64,000 nucleotides of DNA, from positions 8,134 through 72,133 of the forward strand of contig MLAK01000374.1 in the NCBI GenBank assembly GCA_001839685.1, written 5' to 3'. Origin of the DNA: Tritrichomonas foetus. Taxonomy: Eukaryota > Parabasalia > Tritrichomonadida > Tritrichomonadidae. The notes under the pieces are model-generated. The model saw nothing but the letters and a program-made list of their open reading frames with translations, was not told the origin of the DNA and ran no database searches. A program made the position numbers and the translations under genes. The stretch's first letter is position 1. Each line of letters opens with the position of its first letter. Of this stretch, positions 27,027 to 36,359 are shown one piece after another.

Positions 27027-30000
27027 TTATGATATATTAACTGGATATTCAACAGAATATACTTTATATTTCGAACCATTAGGCCTAGAAACATAAGAAA
27101 AGTAAGTAATATCATAGTTATCGTCAGACAAAACTTCAAACATTGTGTTCGTTACAAGAACATGATTTGGAGGGAATTTAAGCATGATTAATTCAGAAAC
27201 ATTCATTTGCGTTCCATACAAGTCAAACACAGGCAAAGGATCTTTTATAACATCAGCTAAATATTGCGATCCCATATGAATACAACAATATAAATCCAAT
27301 ACTTTATTATTCTTTTGTTGAAAAGATTTAATTTTCTTTAACAATTTCAAACTAAATTTTACGATCTTATTTGCCATTTCTGGAATTGTTATCATAGTTG
27401 AGAATAAACCTGAAATAACCCTAAAGTGTTGGCATGATCTACCAAGGAATGTCAAATCAGAATCACTATTTAAAAGTTTCCTAATAATTGTGTGAATTTT
27501 TGATATTTGGTCAACTTGGAGGTTATGAACTCCTGACAAATAAAATGAGCCAATGCAGCTTTTGTTTAACAAAAACATATTAAATTGGCCATCTTCCAAC
27601 ATTGACATTGCAACAGGTGTTGGAACAATTTGAGACATTAAAAGTCGAAGTTGATTTGCTTCTTGGTTCATCCTTCGAATCAATGTATCTCTATATGTAA
27701 CATCTTGTAAAACACATGCAAAAGAAATATCATGACCATCATAAGAAAAGTTATCCATTGGAATTAATGTACACAAAAATAAACACTTAGTTTGATCAGC
27801 TAATGAAAATGTGATTGGCATAGTTTGATCATGGGTTGGTGGGATTTCTAATTTTATCATTTTTTTTGATAAATTTTGAAGGAATGTTGAAAATTTATCT
27901 GTGATTCCTTCGTTTATCTCAATTTGTAATTTTGATGCGGTATTAGGTGTTGAATAAACAATTTCTTCAGAATTATTAACCAGAATTATGATATCTGATA
28001 TGGATTCGAGTGTTTTTGAACGATTTAGAATTTGATAACCTATTTCATTTTTCACTTTCTTCGGAGCCATCACTTCTAGAGCCTTTTCATTTGTATTCAG
28101 AACATGAAGAGGGACAGATGACAATACAGCAGTGGAAAATTGTGGTGAAAAAACTAAATAATTTATAAAAGTCTGTGAAATAATCATTAAAAGAAGAAGA
28201 ATCAAAAGATTCATTATAAAAATATTAAATAGATCGATTTTCACCACATCAAAGAAAGATTCAACAGAGTCAAAGAATGGATCAATAACATTTCTTTGTG
28301 TAAAAGATAAAGTAAAGAAAATATTTCTAACAACTTCATCAATTTTCTCTCTTTCAAAGTAAGATCCATTATCAATGAATTCAACCGCAACAACATCCAA
28401 AATGTTTGTGATGAGATACATCAAACTATTAGAAAGTGAAAAACAAAGCTTATTCATATTGTCAGGATGGCATAAAATATCATCATAATAAAGGGAGCTT
28501 TCATAAATTGGCGGAATATTTGAAATATTTGATAGTTGATATACATAATTTAAATGAAAATAATCAGTAACTGTGAGTAAAGACTCTCTTTGTAATTCCA
28601 TATTTTTATCAATGGGGAAGAAATGTAGATTTTCATAATTCACAAAATGAGATGAATATAAATACAAAACATGTGGCATGAACATTAATGTTTTGGATTG
28701 GGCAAGACTATCAGCAGAATCTCTAATGAATATACCTTTTACATGAATCACTGAAATCATTAATAAGACATAAATTAAAAAATATATAAATATATAAATA
28801 ATATATCTGACAGTAATTCCAATTTTGGTTAAATATGAAGAAGGTGGCGATGGATAAGAAAGTTGTCGTATATAAAATCTTTGTTCTTGTTCTAATGACT
28901 CTAAAATTGAAGCAGGAAGTGCTAGTTTATCACCGACTTTTTCTAGTAATTCCGAAACAACAGTTTTTGGCAATGTTAAAAATGGTAAAAATAATTCTGA
29001 TTGAATTTGATTCATTAAAATATGGCAAATGGCAAGGGAAATTAGCATAGCTACGGCCGCCACAGGAATAACGATATAAAACGATCTTTCAGTTTTTTCG
29101 AACCGATTTATTATAATGGGTGGTTCGATTTCTAAGGTCTTATTAATTATGTTAATCAAGCAATTAGTTACAATTTTATAATTGGTTTGCAGTATATCCG
29201 TAAAATTGGATGAAAATACCTGGAAAATATTCGGATTATTGATCACCGTTTGACTACCAAATTGAATAATATATTCGCTAAGTAAAGCAAAAACCGATAA
29301 TTCTTCCTCTTTTGTTTCAAATGTAGTATACAAATAAAATTTATTCTTTTGATCGAAACATTCTCTGACTTCATTAGATAATGGTAAAGTATCTAACAGA
29401 TCAATTAATTCAGCTATGTTTGAGCGTGCATCATCCAATAGATATTGGATGTCATTAATAGGATCTGTTAAATTTGACGGGAATACCCAGTTTTTCAGAT
29501 TGATGAAATCGTGTAATTTTGCAGGAGGAGGAAAATCAGAGGTATATGGTGGTAAAATCGTTAATGCAAACAAGCAAGACGAAAAATCGTAGAGAATTTG
29601 TAATAATTTTTGATAAACCTGCCATGTTTCATTATTTTGAGTTAATGGATCAAATAATATCACTCCATAAATGATTAATAATATGGTCATGAAATAAAAT
29701 GGTAAAAATGATGTAAGATGATGAAGTATTGATAATCTATTCCGTGCAATATCTTGTAGCATTGAAGCAGCTGGACTAAAAACTGTTTTCACATTATTTT
29801 CTAATTTAACTTCTAATTTTTTTACTTGAGTGAATATTCTGTAAGAATTTTCAAATAAAATATCATTTAATGTATGCAGCTTTGTAAATGGTTCTTTCCT
29901 TAATCGTATAGGAACAAAAGAAAGGAATCTATCAAAGCATTCAATCATTCCGGTTTCACGTCCGTATTTCGGCATTAATTGTGAAAAAGTTGAAATTGCT

Positions 30001-31454
30001 TGATTATATTTTGAATTCGCTTCTTGTGCCAACGATGCCAGCCTTTCAGTGCGTCCAAGAAGAACCTCTGTCCAAAATAAATGGAGTGCTGATAAGAAAT
30101 CATCAACAATTGAATTGCAAATGTTAATCATTCGAATACTCTGTGAATGTGTATCATGTGTCATATCAAAGAAAGCAAGCTGGAACATAGAAACAGATGT
30201 CCAATTAATTATAGAATTTGATGCGCGTCGTTTCATTTCGGTTAGAATAGTTTTTATCATGGATGGATTATTTGCATCAATTGCTGTGAGTTTGCCAATC
30301 ACAAAAGTGATTAAGAATGAATCAGGATGTGATCGAACAGCCGCATCAAAAATAGAATAATCAGTACCAATCAAATGATAACTGATACATAAAGCTACAG
30401 AAAGTTTATAATGATTCATTTTTTCAATAGCCGAAAAATCATTTGATTCAATTGCCGAAAAAATCGTGACTAAAAGTTTATCTGTAGATGATTTGATAAA
30501 TAAAAATGAAGTCACAGCAACTGGTAATGATAAAGTTAAGACTACAACAATAGTTGTATCACTGTTTTTTATAAGTAATGAAAAAAGTGTCAAGAAAGTA
30601 GTTACAGCACCCATTGCATTAAAAAAGAAAACTAAAATTTGATAAGAAAATAAAATAAATGGTAAAATATTAGATGAAATAGCAGAACTTAATAAATATA
30701 AAATAAGGCGAATAACTAAACATGAATGTGCAATAAAATTATTATCAATAGAATGAACAACAACTTCAGTAGCAGCAAAAGAAATAACATAATTAAGAGA
30801 AACATAGGTTAAAGGGACTGAAATCCAAGTTGCACCAAAGATTGGATTAAAAGATAATAATTGATTATGCACGAATCGATTAATTAAAAAGCCAGCAAAA
30901 ATAAATACAAAATTTAATAAAGAAATAATTAAATAAAGTGGATAAGGTTCATCCAAAAAACAAAATATAGAGTCAAGAAATAAATTAAGTGATATTGGCA
31001 TAAAAATAGTTAAATAACATAAAGAAATATTAATTAAAATGTGAGTTATTGTTGAGTAAAAAATAATATGATGTTTGACTGTAAAAAATATCGAAAAGAT
31101 AAAAATTAAAGAGACAATTGTCAAGGAAAAAAGCAAAATGATGGTGCATTCTTTTGTTGCCTTTGTTGAATCAACTGGAATCAATCGAACAATACATGAA
31201 CAAATTTCCAATAAATAGTCGAAGGATGTTGGTGACTTGTCGCCAGGGTAAGCCATTATGTACAGGGAGCTAACGAAATGCTGAATTAACAAAATTGTTG
31301 TTGAAAATGAGTAAAAAAAATTATTTATTGCTCGAGATTTTTGTAAGAAAATAATGAAAGATGCAATTCTTTGAACAAGAGATGGATGTTTTTGAGGAGA
31401 TACGAGTATCCAATCCGAGTTTTGTTGGTGTTCGAGATCATCGGAGGGAATCAT
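27027..31454 (-). CDS. Large polytopic membrane protein with degenerate adenylyl/guanylyl cyclase domain
   Basis: 1,475 residues from ATG 31454. The N-terminal 330 residues hold about ten hydrophobic helices, a soluble region follows, further helices occur near 580-640, 800, 890 and 1110, then a PAS-like segment near 1150-1250 (ISDIIILVNNSEEIVYSTPN). The C-terminal 190 residues follow the class III cyclase fold: LMSQIVPTPVAMSMLEDGQF, IHMGSQYLADV, VFDLYGTQMNVSELI and VLVTNTMFEVL match the usual …P..VA..L..G, IH.G, YD.WG..VN and I.VS..T..L positions. However, the FxDIxGF metal Asp, the second metal Asp (IGDxY) and the VNxAxR arginine are not present. Trichomonads have a large family with this architecture. 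Catalysis is doubtful; it may dimerise with active paralogues or act as a sensor. Confidence 0.88.
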   Translation of the reverse strand: MIPSDDLEHQQNSDWILVSPQKHPSLVQRIASFIIFLQKSRAINNFFYSFSTTILLIQHFVSSLYIMAYPGDKSPTSFDYLLEICSCIVRLIPVDSTKATKECTIILLFSLTIVSLIFIFSIFFTVKHHIIFYSTITHILINISLCYLTIFMPISLNLFLDSIFCFLDEPYPLYLIISLLNFVFIFAGFLINRFVHNQLLSFNPIFGATWISVPLTYVSLNYVISFAATEVVVHSIDNNFIAHSCLVIRLILYLLSSAISSNILPFILFSYQILVFFFNAMGAVTTFLTLFSLLIKNSDTTIVVVLTLSLPVAVTSFLFIKSSTDKLLVTIFSAIESNDFSAIEKMNHYKLSVALCISYHLIGTDYSIFDAAVRSHPDSFLITFVIGKLTAIDANNPSMIKTILTEMKRRASNSIINWTSVSMFQLAFFDMTHDTHSQSIRMINICNSIVDDFLSALHLFWTEVLLGRTERLASLAQEANSKYNQAISTFSQLMPKYGRETGMIECFDRFLSFVPIRLRKEPFTKLHTLNDILFENSYRIFTQVKKLEVKLENNVKTVFSPAASMLQDIARNRLSILHHLTSFLPFYFMTILLIIYGVILFDPLTQNNETWQVYQKLLQILYDFSSCLFALTILPPYTSDFPPPAKLHDFINLKNWVFPSNLTDPINDIQYLLDDARSNIAELIDLLDTLPLSNEVRECFDQKNKFYLYTTFETKEEELSVFALLSEYIIQFGSQTVINNPNIFQVFSSNFTDILQTNYKIVTNCLINIINKTLEIEPPIIINRFEKTERSFYIVIPVAAVAMLISLAICHILMNQIQSELFLPFLTLPKTVVSELLEKVGDKLALPASILESLEQEQRFYIRQLSYPSPPSSYLTKIGITVRYIIYIFIYFLIYVLLMISVIHVKGIFIRDSADSLAQSKTLMFMPHVLYLYSSHFVNYENLHFFPIDKNMELQRESLLTVTDYFHLNYVYQLSNISNIPPIYESSLYYDDILCHPDNMNKLCFSLSNSLMYLITNILDVVAVEFIDNGSYFEREKIDEVVRNIFFTLSFTQRNVIDPFFDSVESFFDVVKIDLFNIFIMNLLILLLLMIISQTFINYLVFSPQFSTAVLSSVPLHVLNTNEKALEVMAPKKVKNEIGYQILNRSKTLESISDIIILVNNSEEIVYSTPNTASKLQIEINEGITDKFSTFLQNLSKKMIKLEIPPTHDQTMPITFSLADQTKCLFLCTLIPMDNFSYDGHDISFACVLQDVTYRDTLIRRMNQEANQLRLLMSQIVPTPVAMSMLEDGQFNMFLLNKSCIGSFYLSGVHNLQVDQISKIHTIIRKLLNSDSDLTFLGRSCQHFRVISGLFSTMITIPEMANKIVKFSLKLLKKIKSFQQKNNKVLDLYCCIHMGSQYLADVIKDPLPVFDLYGTQMNVSELIMLKFPPNHVLVTNTMFEVLSDDNYDITYFSYVSRPNGSKYKVYSVEYPVNIS

Positions 31455-31609
31455 GAATCTTGGAACTTTTTAAACATATATTTGGCCTGAATTAATTTTT
31501 CTATGAAATTATTCAATTTTCAAAGAAAAAGAAAATCGTTGAAATCTCCTTCTCAAAAACTCATTGTTACTAAATCTTCATTAAAATTTCGATATATACT
31601 TAGCTATCA
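31455..31609. promoter_or_regulatory. Short divergent promoter region
   Basis: 155 nt between the cyclase-like gene (-) and the Gln-rich gene (+). No perfect TCAYW directly before either ATG, although CTATCA precedes ATG 31610. Confidence 0.4.
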
Positions 31610-32185
31610 ATGACTTACCAGCTCTTCAGCTTCGAAAACCAATCACCAGAAAGACAGAGAGAGATATTAGAAAAGCAAATAAAACAACAACAACAGCGCG
31701 AAATTCTTGAACAACAAATTCAAGCTCGTAAAAGAGAAAAGGAGCTCGAAAGAGAAAAAGAAGAGCGAATACAATCAATGTATGAGCAGAGACATTCACA
31801 GCCACAACAACAGCAACAGCAATCTCAAAAACAACAACAATATATTCCACAGCCGCATCAGCAGCAATTCCAGCAAACTCAAAACTATCCATCAATTGTT
31901 GATTCGCCTCCTCGTCAGCAGGCAACAATAGACTTCACAAAGACAAATGGTGGAGCCAGAAATCAGCCATTGGTTTTCACTCCACAAAAATCGTTATTAT
32001 CTGATACCCGCCCTCGTGTTGTCATTCCTGAGAGACAAATTCTGTCGATGTCATTAACGCCATCAACAATACATGATGCATTTGCATCCTTGAGGCATCA
32101 AATCATGACAACTGCTGCATCTACAGTAATTTCGGGAAGCCCTGATTGTAGAACACGAGGAAGAAAAGCACATGCAACATTTTAG
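31610..32185 (+). CDS. Gln-rich coiled-coil protein, unknown
   Basis: 191 residues. Residues 10-65 are a charged coiled coil (REILEKQIKQQQQREILEQQ, then KREKELEREKEERIQ), residues 66-95 are Gln-rich (PQQQQQQSQKQQQY), and the C-terminal third is Ser/Thr-rich and basic, with LSMSLTPSTIHDAFASLRHQ as the only potential structured helix and RTRGRKAHATF at the end. The layout suits a structural or centrosomal adaptor, but no family is recognised. The gene is divergent from the cyclase-like gene. Confidence 0.7.
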   Translation: MTYQLFSFENQSPERQREILEKQIKQQQQREILEQQIQARKREKELEREKEERIQSMYEQRHSQPQQQQQQSQKQQQYIPQPHQQQFQQTQNYPSIVDSPPRQQATIDFTKTNGGARNQPLVFTPQKSLLSDTRPRVVIPERQILSMSLTPSTIHDAFASLRHQIMTTAASTVISGSPDCRTRGRKAHATF

Positions 32186-33320
32186 TCATATTTACGAGTG
32201 ATCTCCATTCAGCAAAATATTATATCTGATTTTTTTTTTTTTTTTTTTTTGCATTTTAGTTGTATTATGAAAGAAAAAGTTTATATCTTAGTCATCGATG
32301 AATCATTTAATCATCTGATATATTCATCAATTACTCCGGTTCAACATGTAATAAATATTTTTCCACCTAACAACTTTATTTATTTATTTATTATTGATAT
32401 TATTATTATAGTCCTGCTGTTAATACTTTGGAAAAATCAAATTGAGAATTGTAAGATTTAAAAAAATATCAAATTGTCTGACAAATAAAATGATAAATTA
32501 ACAAGAAAATCAAAATGTCAAAGAATGGAATTGTTGGATGAGATAGGAAAATCATTATATCTATTTTATGAGGGAGATTCGCAAATGCCCATTAGGGTCA
32601 ACTAACTGTAAAATTTTTATTCATTAGGTGACAAAACAATAAAACAACTTTTTTATGAAATACAAACATGATATCGAAATGAAAATTTCAAGATCTAAGA
32701 AGTGATACATGACTATTTCAGACCACTAAATCGCATTATTACCTTTTGGGTATTTCTTGTAGAATTACAGCGAATTATACAAAATTCACTTGTGTTCAAT
32801 TTGAAATCAATAATTTCGTCTATATTTCTGATATGATGAAATTCTATCAAGTTTCTTCATGTTTTGACAACTATTTGAAAATCACTCTTTTTAATTAATC
32901 AATTCGATCATTTCTACTTTTACATCAACAATCATAACTTAATGGTAAAGTATGTAAGGCATAAAGATTGCTAGATATTTTTTAGAAATAATTCGTTTAG
33001 ATTCATTGTTTATTAACATTAACCATATCTCCTCAAACAAAACAACAGCGGGAAAAATGCCTTATTTGAAGTATGAAAATGCATTCTTTCAGGAAATATT
33101 CAAATTAAACCATTTAGTTTTGATTTGATACAGAAAAGATATAAAAAATTCAATTTTAATTGTCTCTTTAGAAAATAAAATTCTTAATAAAGGTGAATAT
33201 GTAGTAACTCTATTTTTAATAATACTTCAAAATTATACAATTTGGCTGATTTCATCTTCAGTGAGGTACTTTTTTAATTATTGACCACAAAATGAATTTA
33301 TTTATGAAATCTAATATATA
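32186..33320. other. Intergenic region
   Basis: 1.1 kb without a supported gene. It starts with a T run of about 20 nt near 32231. A frame at 32198 begins with GTG and translates low-complexity spacer. No RNA gene seen. Confidence 0.6.
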
Positions 33321-34328
33321 CTAGTAACGATCAAATCGATGATCATCTTCGTCATCTTCGTCTTCTTTTTCGCTTTCACTTCCTGATGATGATCCTGAAC
33401 CAGACTCTGATTCTGAATTTGAAGAGTCACTTTTAGCTGATTCGCTTTCATCTTTTTGGGTTTCTTCATATTGTGAATCTTGTACAATTTTGCGTCTTTC
33501 AAGTTCAAGTTCATATTTTTGAATAATTGCGGAAATATCAACTTCACCTTTAAAATCGTCACGAATTTGATGAATTTGGTCAACAGATAAAGAATCAATC
33601 GACGATTGTTTTACATTATTATTCAAAAGTTGGACTATTATATCAATTGGTAAAACATCCAAATTTTCTTCAGCTTTTTGCGCTGAAACACAATTTTCAG
33701 CTGAAGCTGAAGTTTCCACAGGAACAAAAACAGGAGGTACATATGAAGGTGGTGGTGTCAATTTTGGCATAGTTTGTGTGACAATTGTTTTTGGTATATA
33801 TTTGCCAAGTAATGAATCCCATTTCCAATTCGGATTATTATTTTGATTCCAAAATAAAAAATTATTGTTATTGAAAATATTGTTATTGTTGTTATTGTTA
33901 TTGTTATTGCTATTTTTAGTTATATTGCGATTTGAAAAAGAACTCCATTCATCAACATCAATATCATTTTGTGATTCTAGATTCTGCGATTCTTCTTCTA
34001 TTTCTTTTTCTTTCTCTTCGAGAATTTTCTCGGCTTCTTTTGTAAAAATTGGGCGAGCCTGTTTCGTCCAATATGTTGAATAGCCTAATACCTTACAGAA
34101 GAATGACGAATTTGTTGATGCTGTTGATTCACGAAGCATTGACGACAGCTGCCATTTTGGTAAATGTTCGACAACTGTTGGTTGGAAGTTTCTGGCTATT
34201 AATTCTTTTCGGAGGAGTTCAATCGGTAAGTTCATGAGGTCGTTAATGCCTTCTTTAATTTCGTCATCACTTGAATCAGAAAAATCAACTTTTGGTTTGT
34301 TTGCTGCCTTTCCTCCCCTTCGAGACAT
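33321..34328 (-). CDS. Acidic low-complexity protein with TAF1-like segment
   Basis: 335 residues from ATG 34328; upstream the frame opens only through GTG. Residues 30-100 form a folded region, LPIELLRKELIARNF … LPKWQLSSMLREST … FTKEAEKILEEKEKEIEE, whose pattern (L.RW....R..ST, then a helix ending IF..Q/E) recalls the end of the TAF1 central domain. A run of ten asparagines follows near 135, then NPNWKWDSLLGKYIPKT, a helical segment (LPIDIIVQLLNNNVK) and an acidic Ser/Glu tail (SESESGSGSSSGSESEKEDE). If the resemblance is real it is a chromatin or transcription-initiation factor; the match is too short for confidence. Confidence 0.7.
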   Translation of the reverse strand: MSRRGGKAANKPKVDFSDSSDDEIKEGINDLMNLPIELLRKELIARNFQPTVVEHLPKWQLSSMLRESTASTNSSFFCKVLGYSTYWTKQARPIFTKEAEKILEEKEKEIEEESQNLESQNDIDVDEWSSFSNRNITKNSNNNNNNNNNNIFNNNNFLFWNQNNNPNWKWDSLLGKYIPKTIVTQTMPKLTPPPSYVPPVFVPVETSASAENCVSAQKAEENLDVLPIDIIVQLLNNNVKQSSIDSLSVDQIHQIRDDFKGEVDISAIIQKYELELERRKIVQDSQYEETQKDESESAKSDSSNSESESGSGSSSGSESEKEDEDDEDDHRFDRY

Positions 34329-34631
34329 GATTTTAAGTGATGAATATGTCACTTAATAATTCAGTTCACATTTCGTGTTAGAAGGAAGATGATATTTCAT
34401 TTTTAAATGACCGATTAACATCAGAAAATATTTACTTTTATAAAAATGATACAATATCCACAAAATACACCTATACAAGGTGAATAAAGTGCAAAATTCA
34501 GTATTATTGAATGAAATACGAATGAAATATCATTAGAGATTTATTTCATATTATCAAGCTTTTTCACTCGATTTGATGAATCGATCCTATTGATCTTGAT
34601 GATATCGGTTTTTCACAAAAAGTTATCGACA
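34329..34631. promoter_or_regulatory. Divergent promoter region with two initiators
   Basis: 303 nt. TCACT at 34336-34340 (minus strand) precedes ATG 34328, and TCACA at 34613-34617 (plus strand) lies 14 nt before ATG 34632. Nothing coding between them. Confidence 0.55.
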
Positions 34632-35930
34632 ATGGATATTGAAATTGGTATTTTGAAATTTTGCTCAATGATAATCTCAAGCTTGTTCTCAAGTAATCAA
34701 ACACCAACCACAGACAATCCCTTCACACCTGTGTTTGACGATCTAAGAAAAACATCACAAGCTCGATGCGCATTTTGTGATGAAATCCAAAAGAATCTAC
34801 TCATATATTCAACAAATTTTCAGACGTACGCAGAAAAACTCTTCCAAATATCGGCGGAAGCAACAGGGAATTTGAAGAAAAAAACACGGCCAGAAGAACT
34901 TGAGCAAATGACAAACTGGGTCATTTCAAATTCGTCAAATTATCAAAACGTTGACCAATTTTCCAAAATGGTGAAAATGAACATAATTGCACCACTTTAT
35001 GACCTCAGTAAAAATTACGCCAAACAAACAGAAGCTCAATTTTTGGTTTATCAGCAACTTGCCAAAAAATATGAACAGGACGAAAAACAATATCAGGATG
35101 TATATCAGAAATATATAAAGCACTGTCAATTAATTGAATCTACTGGCCAAAAATGTGATAAAAACCCATCCAAATATCAAGCCGAATTAAATAGCCTGCG
35201 CGACCGCTGTATAGCATTTGAGAGAGATACAGCAGCTGCTTGCGATGCATTTGCAAAACTCAGTAGCCAATACCAAAGTGCAGTCGAGCAAATTATTCTT
35301 ACATTTGAAAGCATCGAAAGATCATTTTTCGATTCTTTTGCAGAAATAATGCGAAAGCTTGCGGGACTTATTGACCAGCTTGAGAATAGCTATGTCCAGC
35401 TTTCAGAAACCTCGAAAGCCGAATTAAACACCATCCATCAAAATAACGAGAAAACTGGTTTGCAAAATAAGATAGATGAATCATCATCAATCATTGATCA
35501 ATTTTCTCATGTTGGAATTCCAAATTTCAACATTTTCGACGTATTGCCTCCTCATGTTGTCTTTCAAGCTGATCTTACAGCAAACTATTTGAATGTACAA
35601 CAAAGCTACAGCGTGAAAACACTTTCATTAAACGCCGGAGATCTTGTGAAGGCAGTCTCAGAGCGACCCACAACGATTCGAGTCGAAGCACCAAATGGAA
35701 TTCGTGGAAAAGTACCACGCTCTCTTCTTAAACCGAATAAAACATATAAACCAGTCATTTATCAGGTAAAAATGGCACACACATCGAACGGATCCGATTT
35801 AAATTTGGAACCTGGCACTTTTGTGCTTGGACTCACATCAAGTGGGCAATCTGCAATGTGCAGAGACATACTTGGAAGGGTTGGACAAGTTCCACTCTCG
35901 AAACTCCAGTTGTATGATCCTCCGAAATAA
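34632..35930 (+). CDS. F-BAR domain protein with C-terminal SH3-like domains
   Basis: 432 residues from ATG 34632, chosen because TCACA lies 14 nt upstream; an in-frame ATG at 34599 is the alternative. Residues about 20-290 are a continuous alpha-helical bundle with F-BAR character: an FCH-like start (FTPVFDDLRKTSQARCAFCDEI), long charged helices (YAKQTEAQFLVYQQLAKKYE, YQKYIKHCQLIE, CIAFERDTAAACDAFAKLSS). Two SH3-like beta segments follow at about 313-363 (YSVKTLSLNAGDLVKAV, GKVPRSLLKP) and 375-428 (LNLEPGTFVLGL, GRVGQVPLSKLQL). Such proteins bend membranes and couple them to actin during endocytosis or cell-shape change. The SH3 segments lack several of the aromatic ligand residues, so binding may differ. 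Confidence 0.82.
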   Translation: MDIEIGILKFCSMIISSLFSSNQTPTTDNPFTPVFDDLRKTSQARCAFCDEIQKNLLIYSTNFQTYAEKLFQISAEATGNLKKKTRPEELEQMTNWVISNSSNYQNVDQFSKMVKMNIIAPLYDLSKNYAKQTEAQFLVYQQLAKKYEQDEKQYQDVYQKYIKHCQLIESTGQKCDKNPSKYQAELNSLRDRCIAFERDTAAACDAFAKLSSQYQSAVEQIILTFESIERSFFDSFAEIMRKLAGLIDQLENSYVQLSETSKAELNTIHQNNEKTGLQNKIDESSSIIDQFSHVGIPNFNIFDVLPPHVVFQADLTANYLNVQQSYSVKTLSLNAGDLVKAVSERPTTIRVEAPNGIRGKVPRSLLKPNKTYKPVIYQVKMAHTSNGSDLNLEPGTFVLGLTSSGQSAMCRDILGRVGQVPLSKLQLYDPPK

Positions 35931-36359
35931 AGAGAGAATGAATTCATGTTTAATACACAGCATTTTGGTGTGCATGTTTTATTTAAGAAGATTTCATTAA
36001 AGCCCATTGTTTTTTATTTTTTTTCCTTCCTTTTTTGTCTCACTTTAACTATTTTAATTTTCTTTAAATTTTTAGCTGTGAATGATGTTTTATGTAAATT
36101 TTTTGTTGTTAATTAGCTATCATTTTCAGTATTTTGAGTTTGAGTTTCCCAAAGTCAACTAAATTACAAAACCATTGACAATGTCGCCAATTTGGTTGAA
36201 TCATTGTTACACTTTAAAAAAGTATGATTTCTGTTTAGTAGAAGGCCTTTTCATTAAAAACTAAAATCTGAGTTTTCTTTGTTGTATAAATAATGACAAA
36301 AAAAAAAAAAAAAAAAAAAAAAAGTATATAAATAAAGATATGATAATATAAGATAACAT
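35931..36359. other. Intergenic, convergent 3' ends, with A26 tract
   Basis: 430 nt. An uninterrupted run of 26 A lies at 36298-36323. Otherwise AT-rich with no feature. Confidence 0.6.

Noticed and set aside
32198..32461. 87-codon frame downstream of the Gln-rich gene
   Set aside because: GTG start, crosses a T20 run, hydrophobic low complexity.
36298..36323. A26 tract as evidence of a retrocopied gene
   Set aside because: It lies about 370 nt beyond the nearest upstream stop codon, with no target duplication or gene copy beside it; a simple homopolymer is likelier.
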